Of a DNA stretch of 64,000 nt, positions 22,720-34,557 are shown piece after piece. The DNA comes from Antedon mediterranea (Eukaryota > Echinodermata > Crinoidea > Comatulida > Antedonidae), in contig NC_092678.1 in assembly GCF_964355755.1 (NCBI RefSeq), forward strand, positions 12,002,922 through 12,066,921. The letters are read 5' to 3'. The translations under genes were made by a program, and so were the position numbers. Position 1 is the stretch's first letter. Every line of letters begins with the position of its first letter. The notes beneath the pieces were generated by a model that searched no databases, had not been told where the DNA came from, and was given only the letters and a program-made list of their open reading frames with translations.

Positions 22720-22895
22720 TGTTTGGTCTTAACCAAGTTATTTTATTTATTTTAAATTGGTATAGGTGTGTCACTGCAGGCTGGGATGTCCATCAAAAGG
22801 GATTGAGTTTGTTTTCCCCCGGGTTTAGCATGTGTGATGTACTGTGTTATTGTCCGTTTTGTAAAATCCAGAATAAATTGAATTGAATTACAAAA
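22720..22895 (+). mobile_element. LINE 3' tail
   Basis: Ends CCAGAATAAATTGAATTGAATTA: a poly(A)-like signal followed by a short GAATT microsatellite, the usual terminus of L2/CR1-type LINEs. GC-richer core at 22780-22830. No ORF attached. Confidence 0.55.
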
Positions 22896-25511
22896 CAATA
22901 GAAAAATAGATTATTACATGAAAGACTTTGAAGATGGAAGTGACAAATGGTAGTATAATTACGATATATCTGTCAATACAAGCGAAGTAGAACTTGTACT
23001 CCATAATCTAAAAACTAATAAAACTTCTTTCTGTTTATCCTGAAGGAATATCTTATTCAACAAATCAATTTGAAATTCGGTGCTTTGTGGTTAAATGAAC
23101 AACTATTTTAATTGGCTTATTTTCATGAAATCATCAAGCATGTACGCTGTTTTTTCAATTATGTAGAAATCAAATCTCTGAGACAAAAAGTAATAATCAT
23201 CAGCTTTACCCCTATAAAAATAGAAAGCAATAGGAACTAGATGAACCACATTAAGGTGCATAAATGTGTGCCAAAATGAATTATCATGTACGGTAATGTT
23301 TGACCATTTCATCATCAGCTTCTCCTTATCCGAAACCTCTGGAAAATATCTCAATTAGCTCCTTCGTAAATTACAGTACTTTAGGATTAACTATGATGGA
23401 CCATCATTGACCATGAACATGTGTAATTCATAGCATGTTCATTCATAGCAAAAATTGTAAATGTGGGAAGCGCACATATCTTTCTATTTTCAATACATCA
23501 AATGGCCATCTGGTTGCTTTATATTTGGCACAGCATATCTACTGGATACACAGATAGTGCTTCATATAAATCACTTTATTTGTATGCATTTTCAATTCTG
23601 CAAGTTGAAAGGATGTTATCAAAATTTGAACTTTGAACTTTTACACAAATCTGGAAATTGTTGATGTTATTATAATATTGTTGATATCATTCAACTGACC
23701 TTTTGTGTACATTATAACAGCGTGAAACAATATTATTTGATTCAGTTTCTTGGTGTTTTGGAGCAGAAGAATGAAGACAATAGTGTTCATAACGAAGTGT
23801 AATCTTGCTGTGATTGTCTCAATTTGCTGACAGTGTGGTCACTTTCGTCCTTTGTTTATAACTTCTTGTTTGTGGTTTCCGCTGACCTTCATCACCATTA
23901 GAATTATGTATGTTCTTATAGTTGAATACAACTTGTCTTCCTTTTGTCTTCTAAGTTTAGTACATGTACTTTTTCCATTCATTAAGATGGACATTTTTAT
24001 TGTTTGGCAACACTTTGGTCTTTCTAGATGGTATTTGGAAAATCCTTTGTGCAGCCCTTATTGATGGCCAGTGGAGGATATGTACATTTATCAGAAAGTG
24101 AACAACTCTGTAGTGTTATAGCTTTCCAAATGTACTCAGTAAATCCGTCTGTGCTAGGAGTAAGGCCATCTCATTTGATCCAGTCAGTCCTTTTGTAGTA
24201 ATTGATCTTCTAAGGCATGCAAGAATGTTGACTTTACTATTACAACATGTTACTATTATAGTGCCCAAATGAATAGTAGCTAATGAGAATCTAAACACCC
24301 TCTTCATATCAAGCTCTTAACAGACGGCACTTGTCATCATCAGGCATCCTTCAGTCAAGATTGACTATGGAGACGACATTGGAGAGAATTTCATCCGTTT
24401 TCCAGTGAGTCTGTGTGAGTTCCAGTGGCTGATCTAGATTTTCTTTTCAGATACCTTTCTTCATTTTCCATACGATATCTTTCTTTACTGTGTAGAAGTC
24501 CTGCCTTAATACAAAAGTCCTTAACAGACGGCACTTGTAATTCCACATAAAGACAAGATACCATTTGTGTATTGAAAATGGAAAGCTAGTTTGTCAGTGT
24601 ACTCTTATGCAAAATGATCTTATTCTGGTATTGATAGAAGAGCCAGATGATTCGGATAAGGAGGATGATTATGAGCAAGACGACATTATACTCAAGAATA
24701 CAGTAGATAATTTGTTTGACCCTGGTTATAAAAATCTGGAAAACTTTAAAAAAAATTTAAATAAGAAAAGATTAAATAATGATGCAAGATACCAAATAAC
24801 ATTTGCTGCCATCTATTTGGTAAAGGTTGCCTGAACCAAAAATAAAAAACCAAAACAAACAACCATCCACTCCCACTTGTAATTTGCAATTGTAAAACAA
24901 TAAAAAGTATTCACAAATTGGAAATAAGTTGGGTGAAAAGTGCCATAACAAGTCAGTAGAAACTTGTCTAAAAGACTTTGAAGTGGAATTTTTCACCAGA
25001 ATGGTGATAAACACAGAATTTTGGGATTGAAAAGCAACCATGTAACATCAAGCTACGTGCACTGCCCTACTTTGAGAAAAGGGCTTGTCTACAAAATGCT
25101 ACTTTTGATTAATCGACCGACAAAAGACAAAAATCTCAATTTTGAAAAAAATGTAAAAACAGTACAGCACCACAGCAGTTAACGTGTTTGGTGAACAGCA
25201 ATTTCAATATAATATAATATAATTTCTTTACGGGAGAAAAAAAAAATTAGAAAAAAAATGTGAAAAATTGGATTATTTAGGCCTTATTTATTATGACTAT
25301 GTTTAAAAAAGTCCTTAGCAACGGAAAAATTCTTCCTAGCAACGGCTTTTGGACCATAAAAAACTAATTTACCTATGTATTTTTGAAGAAAAAAAGACAC
25401 AGCATGTTAACAAAAGCCATCAAATATATCGAAGTAAACAATCAAAATTTGTCTGAAATTTGTGTTTAGATAGTCTTTATATATTTTAGAATACTTTAGT
25501 ATTGAATTGAA
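22896..25511. other. Long stretch without a recognised gene
   Basis: Open frames exist (minus 23354-23103, plus 23461-24064, plus 24565-24834), but none shows a motif I recognise. The last is acidic (EEPDDSDKEDDYEQDD) and ends at a stop. A 19-bp direct repeat CTTAACAGACGGCACTTGT at about 24314 and 24520 brackets about 200 bp. A CTTAGCAACGG / CCTAGCAACGG doublet at about 25315-25345 lies upstream of the Mutator-like element. Confidence 0.35.
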
Positions 25512-27144
25512 ATGGGATCTTCAAGAAATAAAGCCAGAAAAAGAGCTAGAAAGTTTCATGGTAACAAGCATAGTAAGCCCAGGCCTGATGATCAGAATGA
25601 GTCTGACAGTGACGCTCAAGAAGGTACTAGTACTAGGCCTAGCCTTAATTTATCTGCTTCAGCAATGAAATTGAAGAGATCTAGAGATAGTTCAGGGTCA
25701 GATAATGAATCTATAGGACTTGAACATTGCCAGGATGGATATGTATTTGTTAGTGTTGAGTTGCTATGTAGTTTTATTGAATGCAACACAAGATGTCATG
25801 AATGCAAATGTGCGGTCTCGTGCGGACTGAATGTAAAAGCTAAACAAGGTTTCTGCCATTTCATCAGCGTTCAATGTACAGAGTGTGATTGGAGTACACA
25901 GTTTCAAACTTCCAAAGATGTTGAAAAAGATGAATCTGTACAAGGAAAGCTCACAAAAGAGATAAATGTACGCATGGTGGCTTACGCCAGGGCAGTCGGA
26001 AAAGGACATTCATGCCTCACAAAACTTTGTATATTGGCAAATTCACCCCCACCTATGACAGAGGATTGCTACAACAGCATATTTGAAAAAAGTTCTTGCA
26101 GCATCAACTGAAATTGCTAGAGAGAGCATGAGAAAAGCAGCAAGTGAAATAAGAACTGCCATATTGGTTGATACTGGGAAATGCGTAGATGTTGAGGTTC
26201 TCTCAAATATTTGCAAAAGTTGCAAACTATGGGAGTGCAAGGACAAAGACTCTACAGAATACCTTTTCAGTGGAAAGAAATGCATATATGCAATATGAAC
26301 CATGAGGGGTCAGCCGGTTCAATGGAACCCGAAGGCGCTGTCCGTATATACAAGCGAGCTGTTGAGACGAGAAAACTTCGCTATAAACATTATCTAGGTA
26401 ATGGAGACACAGCATCATTTGCTAAAGTTGTAGCTGCAAAGCCATATGGCCCAGACTTTATTATTAACAAAATAGAATGTGTTGGACATGACTTCGCACG
26501 TTTATTAATAATAATAACGGTAAAAAACTAAAGAATGGTAGAGGCGTCAATGGAATCTTCCTGGAATGATGAAAGCAGTGAAAGCTGTGCTTCCACACAT
26601 GGCATCTACAGATAACGACCCCCAGCACAATACTTGTCCGACTGGCGAAGATAGTTGGTGTAACTATCAAAAGGACCCATCATCCTACAAACATCGATAT
26701 GGGCTTCCAAAAGCTGTTGTTAAAGAAATCCAACCGATCTTCAACGATCTGGCCTCAAAAAGTCTATTAGAGAAATGCCTTCATGGGAAAACTCAAAATG
26801 TAAATGAATGTTTGAACAAACTTATTTGGGACAGATGTTCAAAAGAATATTTTGTAGAGAGCCCTATTATAAAGGATGCTGTAAATATGGCTGTCAGCTA
26901 TTTCAATGATGGATGCAGTAGCTTTTTGGAACTTTTTCTTTTATTAAATATAACACCAGGAACTTTTACACAGTTGGCGTGCGAGAAAACCGACTCAAAA
27001 AGAATCATGCATGCAGAAAATAAAAAATCCGATCGACAAAAGCGTAGACGAACATCACTTAGACACATAAAAAAAGGGTGGAAGAAGGAGCAGTGTATAC
27101 ACCAGGGGGACATTAGGGGGGTTTTTGCTAAAAAACAACATTAA
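25512..27144 (+). pseudogene. Mutator-like transposase of the animal (PF20700-like) type, internally deleted
   Basis: Starts MGSSRNKARKRARKFHGNKH, a basic NLS-like head, then a serine/acid-rich linker. A Cys-rich block follows (CHECKCAVSCG..CTECDWST, residues about 90-130). The frame breaks at about 26090 and continues as KVLAASTEIARESMRKAASE..TGKCVDVEVLSNICKSCKLW, then NHEGSAGSMEPEGAVRIYKR..YLGNGDTASFAKV..KIECVGH, then STDNDPQHNTCPTGEDSWCN.., HGKTQNVNECLNKLIWDRC and FNDGCSSF. These blocks are the conserved order of the animal Mutator-like transposase family. The stretch between ASEIRTAILV and DTGKCVD is too short: the DGTWxxRG catalytic Asp segment is deleted. A second deletion follows ECVGH. 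Non-functional. Ends at TAA 27144. Confidence 0.85.
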
Positions 27145-27729
27145 AAATGGACTTTTGCATGCGTAATGATATATTACAATGTGTATATTTACAGTATATG
27201 ATTTTCCGCCTCCGTTTCCGCGGAACCATATTTTGATCAATTTGGTATCTTTGAAACATGATAACTCAAACATTACTGCATCAATCTTGATGAAATTTGG
27301 TATACATACAGCACTAACTGTACTCTACTGCATGTATAAAATGAATAATGTTGTGTTTGTTAATAACTTAATTTACTCATATGAATATATAATGAGCCAT
27401 CGAAAGTCGCATATGATTAATATTATCAATCTGTCATAAAATATTTTAGGTTTTAAAGGTTCATGCAGTGTATTATGATGTAATAGATGTAATTACAAAG
27501 TTTGATTGAATTCCATTCAGCCAATTTTAAGATATGGTGTTTTAAAGATTTACTGTAATTTGATACGTTGGCGGCCATTTTGAATATATAATTAGCGCTA
27601 ATTAAAAATTTTTTTGTGTAAATATAATTGTTATGACCTAATTTACAAATAAAACTTACTGTTACCTTTATTTAAACTAAAATTAAATAAATGACTTTTT
27701 TACCCATGTTCTACCTAGCTCTAATCTCT
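27145..27729. other. Non-coding, probable Mutator 3' flank
   Basis: AT-rich; contains TTTCCGCGGAACC and a TGGCGGCCATTTTGAA motif of the type seen near transposon ends. No ORF I can support. Confidence 0.3.
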
Positions 27730-27875
27730 TGGAAATAAGGAATTGAACCCGACTGCGATTTTTACTTTTATACATATTTAGAAAAATGGATTTACATGCA
27801 AAGTAGAAGGAAGAGATAGGATAATAAGATTTATAAAGTGCACATATCCACAAAGTGCTCAAGGCGCTTGTGAAA
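27730..27875 (-). mobile_element. SINE-like remnant
   Basis: On the minus strand, AAGCGCCTTGAGCACTTTGT, then GTGCACTTTATAAATC (about 27870-27820), matches the common invertebrate SINE 3' end (compare the plus-strand copy ending at 34035). GGGTTCAATTCC on the minus strand at about 27740 resembles a tRNA B box. The two parts are in the wrong order for one SINE, so two remnants may be adjacent. Confidence 0.45.
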
Positions 27876-28054
27876 ACCATGAAAAATACTGACCTTGAAA
27901 CTAAAAACAAAACATTTTGAAAAAAGAAAAACAAAATAAAAGCATACCCACATCACTACTTCCGTTTGCTGTTAATTTAAGGAAGACTGTGCAGTATTTA
28001 AACTTATATGTATTTTTTTTTCTTTAGGATGGTGGAAGTTCTGAGTAGGAAAGT
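27876..28054. other. Non-coding spacer
   Basis: A-rich and T-rich tracts only. Confidence 0.3.
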
Positions 28055-28450
28055 TTGATGAATTATTCAAATTACTCAGTAAATAATTCTATTGATATTT
28101 CAATGCCTAATACGGATTTCTTCATTCTTAAGTCTAGTGCCATTTTTCGAAATAACCATAACTGTGAAGGTGTAACAATCGATATCAATCTAGACAGAAG
28201 AGATGTGTGTTTGTTCAGGTTTTATAAGAAATTGATCAGAGAAGAATAAACTTGATTTTGCATTCGGTACATGTTGTATGAGACTCCTTTTTGTTGCATA
28301 CTTAAGACAGACAGTTCTGTTATTTATTTGTTAATTTTGTAGCTTAAGTTAGTTAAGATAAAAGGTACCAAGCTTGATTAGCTTCGGCTATACCTTGGCT
28401 ACCTTTTGTATTAAATTGTTTTTTTGTTTGATACAATAAAGAAGAAGAGA
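28055..28450 (+). mobile_element. LINE-like 3' end with short ORF
   Basis: A 64-residue frame (28055-28249; ..PNTDFFILKSSAIFRNNHN..) ends at TAA. About 130 bp later come AAGCTTGATTAGCTTCGGCT and TACCTTGGCTACC, an inverted AAGC/GCTT stem, and then ATACAATAAAGAAGAAGA, a typical LINE terminus. I do not recognise the short ORF; it may be the degenerate end of a retrotransposon ORF. Confidence 0.45.
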
Positions 28451-28639
28451 GAAGTTAGACCTTCGGTCCAAATTGTTCATTCGTTTGATATTTTAAATCA
28501 GCCGGTAACTGTATTATAATCATAATATTATTATGATGATAAGTCTGTCGAGGAATTTGCAACAAAAGAACCAAGCAACCAACAACTAAGCAAGCGCAAA
28601 TAATTAAGAAGAAAGCTTTATATTCCGTTGCAACTGATT
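28451..28639. other. Non-coding spacer
   Basis: No supported features. Confidence 0.3.
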
Positions 28640-29330
28640 TTTCAGAAGATGGGCTATCTATATGGAAATTGGCAGTTTGAATTGGTCAGATTTGCCTTAA
28701 ACAACATTGGAATTATTAGTACAGCTGAACAGATCCAATTTCAATAATTGCACACCTTACTACCAATATCAACAACGTAGATGGCATGCCACTTTTTGCT
28801 GGTATGCCATGGTCTGAGTATTTATTGTCCATGGCAAGAAATGGCACTTTGGTGCCACCTGATATTACAAGCTGTTGCTGAAATATGCAGTATAGTAATA
28901 ATTGTATTTTCATCGATTGGAACTGAGGCAGCCACAGTAATTCGACCACTTAATAGTATTTCAATTTCAACAATAACATTAGGACATTATGCAGAGAATC
29001 ATGGGGAACATTATGTATGCGTCTCTAGTAGTATTAACAGTAATGACAATGCAGAAGAAATGAACTCCCCAAACAAATTCCAAAATAACACTGATACTAT
29101 GTCATCAAGTTATAGTATTCCAACCGAATACACAGGAAACCTTGCATACACCAGCCGAAAATACAAGCAAGATAAATGTCCTTCGTCTAGATCAAAATTC
29201 ACATTTCCCATGCGAACATCAAGCAGACAAATGTGTTGCCAAACGAAATCCTTGAAAAAATTATTATATTTGTGATACACCGATATCAACTCCAGTTTTT
29301 CTAAGTCAAATTTGTACATTTAACAGTCTC
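28640..29330 (+). pseudogene. OTU-domain (cysteine protease-like) fragment
   Basis: 28774-28862 reads DGMPLFAGMPWSEYLLSMAR and NGTLVPPDI. One base out of frame it continues LQAVAEICSIVIIVFSSIGT..AATVIRPLNS, then TITLGHYAENHGEHYVCV. WxxYLxxMxxxGTxxDxIxLQAxAE, then IxIxVFSS, then LGHYxExHYxxV is the second half of an OTU fold, including the catalytic-His region (HYV). The N-terminal DGNCLF Cys loop is not clearly present. Near 29231-29290 another frame gives VLPNEILEKIIIFVI, resembling an F-box start. OTU domains are known as passengers in some metazoan transposons (Helitron-like and others). Here no helicase or RT is attached, so the parent is unknown. Confidence 0.6.
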
Positions 29331-30441
29331 TATATGTACATAACCAAGTTAATGCAATAACAAAACGGGACATGCATGGTACTAGGAATACACATGCCAT
29401 CTGGAGAACCTGGAACAATAAGTGTTAGAAAACTTATAAAAACATTTGGTACAATCAGTGGCCTTTTATTAGAAATTCGAAGGATCATAAGCAATGCAAA
29501 ATAGGCAAATGCATGGATTGATCTTTAAAGTGCAGGTTACGGATGGTTTATTATATTAAATGTTTTCTTGAAGGAAACAAAAAAAAAGTCATCATAAATA
29601 AATGTTATTGGTCCAAAATGTAACTTTATTTTTACAATTTACTTTTTTTAAGAAAGGATTAGCCCAGGCATGAGTTTTAAAACATTTTCAATTATAGTTT
29701 ATACTGCAATAGGGAAAACACCCTGATTAATTATGCAAAACATTTTCAATTATACTGCAATAGGGAAAACACACTGATTAATTATGCAAAACATTTTTTA
29801 ATCTTTTCGTTGTCTAAATTGTGATTTTTAAGCTTAAGTCTATAAACTACAGTACTTAATTTAAAGTAAATCGATCATAGTGTTCTGAGTTATAATTTTA
29901 ATTTTCATATAGTTTAATTTATGCCGCTTTGGTACAGCATTTGTTTTGTATGTGTTTATGATCGTAGTTTTATTAAGAATATACTCCTAAAGATATTATG
30001 TATAAAGAAATTATGTACCTCTATTAAAAACCCATCCAGATTAGAGGAAATTACTTTTTTTATTTGGAAGTACAATTGTAAACTAAAGTACTCAAGAAAA
30101 TTATTTACATTCATTTTCTATTATATTCTAGTTGAATGTAGTTCTTCTGTGCATTTTAATATTGATTCAAATTAAAAACTAGTTTACTAGTTGATATATA
30201 ATACTACTGTTTTCTTTTATTGATATCAAAATTGACTCAATGTTGTTTAGATTTACAGTAGCTGCCCGTTTCATGGAAAAAGTGTCCTGATGATTCAATT
30301 GCAGGAATTAAAATGATAACGTGCTATGACAAGAAACAAGTGAAAGGACATCTACTGGCATCATGTTTAGATTTACCAGCCAGAGCAATAGTGTCAAACA
30401 TGAAACACTTTAATGGTTGGTTTGGCTTTTTGTTTAGATGA
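29331..30441. other. Non-coding with a two-unit repeat
   Basis: AT-rich. A roughly 58-bp unit (AAAACATTTTCAATTATA..ACTGATTAATTATGC) is duplicated at about 29680-29795. Open frames here (for example 29921-30175) have no recognisable motif. Confidence 0.4.
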
Positions 30442-30745
30442 AGGTATAATAACAAGACCTAATGCCCCGATTCATAGATACTACCCATTCACAGACAACA
30501 ATTAAATCAAACTATCATGCAAGGTATAACAAGACCGAATGCCCCGCTTCATAGATACTACCCATTCACAGACAACAATCAAATCAAACTATCATGCAAG
30601 GTATAACAAGACCGAATGCCCCGCTTCATAGATACTACCCATTCACATCAAACTACCATGCCAGGTATAACAAGACCGAATGCCCTGCTTTATAGATACT
30701 ACCCATTCACAGACAACAATCACATCAAACTAACATGCAATTGCA
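30442..30745. repeat. Tandem repeat, four units of about 65-80 bp
   Basis: Units start AGGTATAACAAGACC at 30442, 30522, 30599 and 30663 and contain ATAGATACTACCCATTCACA. The third unit lacks the GACAACAATCA segment. Non-coding. Confidence 0.9.
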
Positions 30746-31113
30746 AGACGCCAGAACTGCTGCCATAACACGCCAGTCATCTTAAAAAAGGTGTTTTTTT
30801 GTCTGGTAGGCCTAATAGTAATACATTTACATACAATTTCTATAACAGCCCCAAGACTTTAATTTAGTAAGGGAAAAATTATACTCTTCCGCGATTTAGC
30901 AGACCCGAATGGATCTAATTGTTAAATACGTACTGTCAAAGGTCACATTTCTGGGCATAACATGGAAATTATTTCATTAAAGTCAATATAAACATTTGTG
31001 TTCTAAACAATTTGAAACCAATTTCAAGTTTATGACAAACGGTTTAAAATAGAGATGTGATATTGTATAAGAATGGTGTTAAAAATTAAAGTTAAATATG
31101 AAAGAACTAACCC
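30746..31113. other. Non-coding spacer upstream of transposase remnant
   Basis: No ORF; terminal repeats of the following transposon could lie here but were not found. Confidence 0.3.
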
Positions 31114-32070
31114 ATGCCAACCCCGAAAACTACTTTCAGAGCTGACGTCCATTCAAAATCGAGGAGGTTATCGTTGGATGAGCCAAGCGTACATCAGCTC
31201 GATTCCTGGGGGAAATATACTGCTAAGTGCAGCCATTCAAGTAAAGTGCTAAAAGTTTTTTGTTTCTGGGGTGTAAAGACGTATGAAAGGCATACTTATT
31301 TCAGGCATCAACGTCTGTACCTTATTCCCCGCTATAACGAATGTGTGGAAAATGCACAAGAAAAATTACTTGCTGCTTCTCGTGATAATAGGTGATAACA
31401 GATACAGTACATTGTTGGACGTCAAGAAGAACAAAATCTTAACAAATGGAACTTGTGCAGGTAATATGTCTTACTTTCTAATGGTTGTTGTACAAATATA
31501 TATTATTCAGTGAAAAAAATGCTATCAACAAATTTTTCTCATAATTTTTTGAGTTAATGAAGTAGGTGGAAGCTACCATATGGAGTTGGAGGGATTAAAG
31601 AGGTGCTTAAACATTCTGAAATCAGCCAAAGTTACAGTTGGTTCCATTATCACCATACAGATTGGCACTCGGATTAAAAAATGGCTGAGGGAAAAGTATA
31701 AAGAAGTAATCCACTACTTTGATATCTGGCATGTGGCTAAAGGTATACAAATACCCGTTTTGAAAAAATGATTACTTTATTCTAGTTTCAACAAAAACAA
31801 ACATACAGTAATATGTTCGTTGCAAAAAGTGCTTTGCTCTACAAAAGATATTCAGGTATCAGGTTTTAAAGGCTGTCGGCAACAGAGTGTACTCCATATA
31901 CTACTAACTTAATGAATTTATTTAGAGTTTGAAAAAGAAACTAGCGGTTCTGGAGAAAAAGAAAGGGTTCAAGTTGATTTCAAAATGGCGACGGAGCATT
32001 ATCAACCACTTATATTGGTCTGTTGTTTTAAGTAAAGGATATGGCGAATTGGCACTGGCTAAATGAGAAT
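31114..32070 (+). pseudogene. Degenerate transposase, family with WHVAKG and INHLYW motifs
   Basis: Four pieces in order. 31114-31395 has VKTYERHTYFRHQRLYLIPR. 31382-31460 has IIGDNRYSTLLDVKKNKIL; compared with relatives that read GDGR..DSPG..AKYxTY, the Asp-Ser-Pro-Gly segment is deleted. 31563-31749 has SYHMELEGLKRCLNILKSAK..WLREKYKEVIHYFDIWHVAKG with an AAAG|GTATAC donor. 31928-32067 (TTTATTTAG acceptor) has KLAVLEKKKGFKLISKWRRS, then IINHLYW. This is the layout of a large, poorly named transposase-like family in fish and invertebrates with a DDE-like D (GDGR/DSPG) and D (FDxWH). I recognise the pattern but cannot name the superfamily. Frame breaks and the catalytic deletion make it dead. 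Confidence 0.6.
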
Positions 32071-32180
32071 CGATGTACTGTAGGATCTAATATTGCAACT
32101 GATAGTGGTAGTATTGGTCCCAAATAGAAAGAGACCTGTTTCGTATGGATAGAGTTCTGTAATAACAATTCGTTTTTTTC
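32071..32180. other. Spacer
   Basis: Short non-coding gap between the transposase remnant and the MITE. Confidence 0.3.
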
Positions 32181-33266
32181 GCCCCTTTCTCACAGACGTG
32201 CCGGTATCGTTACGGAAATATATACTGGCTTTCTGTGAGAAAAAAAAAAGGAGTCTGGCATATTCGGCCAATAAAATGTCTGACAAAATAATTATTGAGG
32301 GTGTTTTCTATTGTTATTAATTTTGTCTAGCGGCGAATCTTAAGTTACAGATTATTGTCTTCCGTAATAGTATATTGTGCATATATTATACAGGCACAGC
32401 AATTAAATAGCTGTCATTGGTGTAAACACTTGTGATATTTCTAAGTATCATCTGTACTCATTCATTCATTCATTCATTCTTTATTTAGCCTTAAAAATCG
32501 AAATACATTTAAAACAAGGTAACAAAAACGAGACAGGTGGAAATCTAAGGAGGCAAGGATAAGCAAAAGCAATTATATAATCGCTGTAGCTCGCAGGCTT
32601 GCTTATCCATCTTTAGACAGGTCCCAAATCTCATAGCACAGGTATGCAATTAGCACCCTGTGTGATAACCACATTATCCTGTGTATAACCACAATGAATA
32701 TTATTATTATTACTATCATTTTATACCAGTAGATTAGAATACTTTTAGTTAAGATACTTTCACTTGTATATTGAACATCGAAAAATCATATTAGCAACTA
32801 CGCCTCGTGTATACTTTATAAACTATAACAAAATAAGTTTACAATCGGCAATTTGTAAAACACAGTAGAAGGAGAAATCAGGCTGTACAATTTACAAGGC
32901 GACAAAGGATCAGGCACCAAGAAAGAGATATGGCCTATAGATTATATGCTACAAATTTCTTCTTGTCCCCTTATTTTAAGCAGCTCTCTTATCTCATTAT
33001 CCCTCCAGTTCGACATTATTATTGTTAATTAAATTGAATCAGTGCTAAAGTGATACACTTAACAGCGTTATGTTCTCACAGAATGCCGTTATCACAGAAT
33101 GCCTGTCTCGCATTGCGGGGAATATCCCTAGTAATATTACTAGGTCTAAAGCAGGTCATGTCGATGCCGCATGATGCCAAGACAAGTTCTCATAGAAAAC
33201 CATACCGGCATGGTAAATGGTATATTCTTGCAACATTCCTGGCACACAGCTCTGTGGAAAAGGGGC
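32181..33266. mobile_element. MITE family 1, copy 2 (with nested insertion)
   Basis: Left end GCCCCTTTCTCACAGACGTG and right end CTCTGTGGAAAAGGGGC (33250-33266) are inverted. Internal sequence matches the copy at 54094-54922 in the same order, including CTTTCTGTGAGAAA, GCATATTCGGCCAATAAAA, CTTCTTGTCCCCTTATTTTAAG and TCACAGAATGCC. Against that copy an extra 420 bp or so interrupts it at about 32421-32845. The ORFs on both strands here are incidental. Confidence 0.85.
32421..32845 (-). mobile_element. LINE 3' end nested in the MITE
   Basis: Absent from the other copy of the host MITE. On the minus strand it ends TTTTTAAGGCTAAATAAAG followed by (GAAT)5 (plus-strand ATTC array at 32458-32480), the signature of an L2/CR1-type LINE terminus. 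Reading leftwards from the array to 32421 is flank or target; the exact borders are uncertain. Confidence 0.65.
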
Positions 33267-33649
33267 TTTAAAGGCACAGAATGTTGTGAGCAGATGTTTT
33301 GGGCAGGAGGTACCTCAGGAAAGATGTTGTGAAAATGTCCCCACTTGGTCAGACATTTGGAGTAGAAGGTTTCCACACAATAATCAACCACTTTGCTAAA
33401 AAAATGTACCACTTTGGCTATGCGGGTATGAAGAGCAGGTACTGTACATTCTCTTAATGATACATAAATCAAATTCCACATGACATATGTACAAATTTTT
33501 GTACCAAGGTCTTTTAACCTGTCAAAATTGTAATGAGGTATCCTGTTGTGAATTGTTTACACAAACACAGCAGGGCCCTTGTACCACAAATCTGTTTCAT
33601 TGGGACTGCTATACACTTTACAAATTAAAGTAGTATAGTGTCTAGGTGG
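33267..33649. other. Non-coding spacer
   Basis: No gene recognised; open frames spanning into it are shadows of the MITE end. Confidence 0.35.
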
Positions 33650-34040
33650 CCTTGAACCACTGGTCATCAGTGATTAAGGGGTCATAAAACCTTGACTCAG
33701 AAATACCGGGATAGTTTAACCCTAGCTTAAGTTGTGCATGCTTCATTTACTCTCTATTTTTAATTCTGGCCCCGAAACCTTGACTCAGAAATACCGGGAT
33801 GGTGTCCGGCGGGGGATAGTTTTACCTTAGTTAAGTATAGTTAAGCTTAGTTACATTTTTTTTTTTTTTCACATTATTGATTGTCTCCATCCCCGAAACC
33901 TCAACTAAGAAATACTGGAATGGTGTCCGGCGGGGGATAGTTTATTACCAATAGTTAAGGTCCTATGTAAAGCACCTAGAGGGGTCAGTGATCCATTAGG
34001 CGCTATATAAATACTGTTTATTATTATTATTATTATAAAT
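33650..34040 (+). mobile_element. SINE-like element with internal repeats and (ATT)n tail
   Basis: The segment CCCCGAAACCTTGACTCAGA, then AATACCGGGATGGTGTCCGG, recurs at about 33695 (partial), 33771 and 33891. The 3' end reads GTAAAGCACCTAGAGG..AGGCGCTATATAAATACTG and then (ATT)n to 34036, a classic invertebrate SINE terminus. A pol III promoter was not recognised, so the head may be missing. Confidence 0.65.
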
Positions 34041-34557
34041 CATCAGAATTGGTGATTAAGAGCTTTTATTGCACCCAAGTGAGGCTCTCCTCATCAGGGT
34101 ATGGTTGTGTTTATGAACATTTAAAGTATCTTCTCCCTACTGTTTACAGACTTCTAGTTATCCGGCTACTCATGGCCTTACTTTCAGCCTGATTTGCATG
34201 ATTATCTCATAAAATACATTGTTTAATCCAGCAAGGTCGCCTTCAACTCCCCTGAGGACAAGCCAACCCTCCAAATTTGCCAGGCTGAGGTTGGTCTGGA
34301 TAACCCAGGTGGTAGTACTCAAAAAAGCCATTAAGGGTCGTTAAGGCATGATTAATGACCCCAAAAGATGACAAGTTATCCAGATACTTGCTGTTCATAA
34401 ACGGGCCCTATGACTGGAAATTTATCTAAGGGGCTTGTACATGTAATGATACATTGTCTTTTATTATCAAACATTTAAAAAGTTTTATGATTGCATGGAA
34501 TTGATGATGTCGAGCTCCTTGTACCATTATGATACAATCTGTCCATGCTTGGAGAAC
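34041..34557. other. Non-coding spacer
   Basis: No supported ORF; leads into the minisatellite. Confidence 0.3.

Noticed and set aside
23103-24064. Open frames in the 23-24 kb region
   Set aside because: No motif, AT-rich composition typical of chance ORFs, no splice context.
27735-27765. tRNA gene on the minus strand (GGGTTCAATTCC)
   Set aside because: Only a B-box-like word; no cloverleaf arms or A box at the right distance. Kept as a SINE-like hint.
30442-30745. CRISPR-like regularly spaced repeats
   Set aside because: Units are directly abutting tandem repeats without unique spacers, and the DNA is eukaryotic.
33146-33481. 111-codon minus-strand ORF
   Set aside because: Overlaps the right end of MITE family 1 and is built from its inverted repeats.
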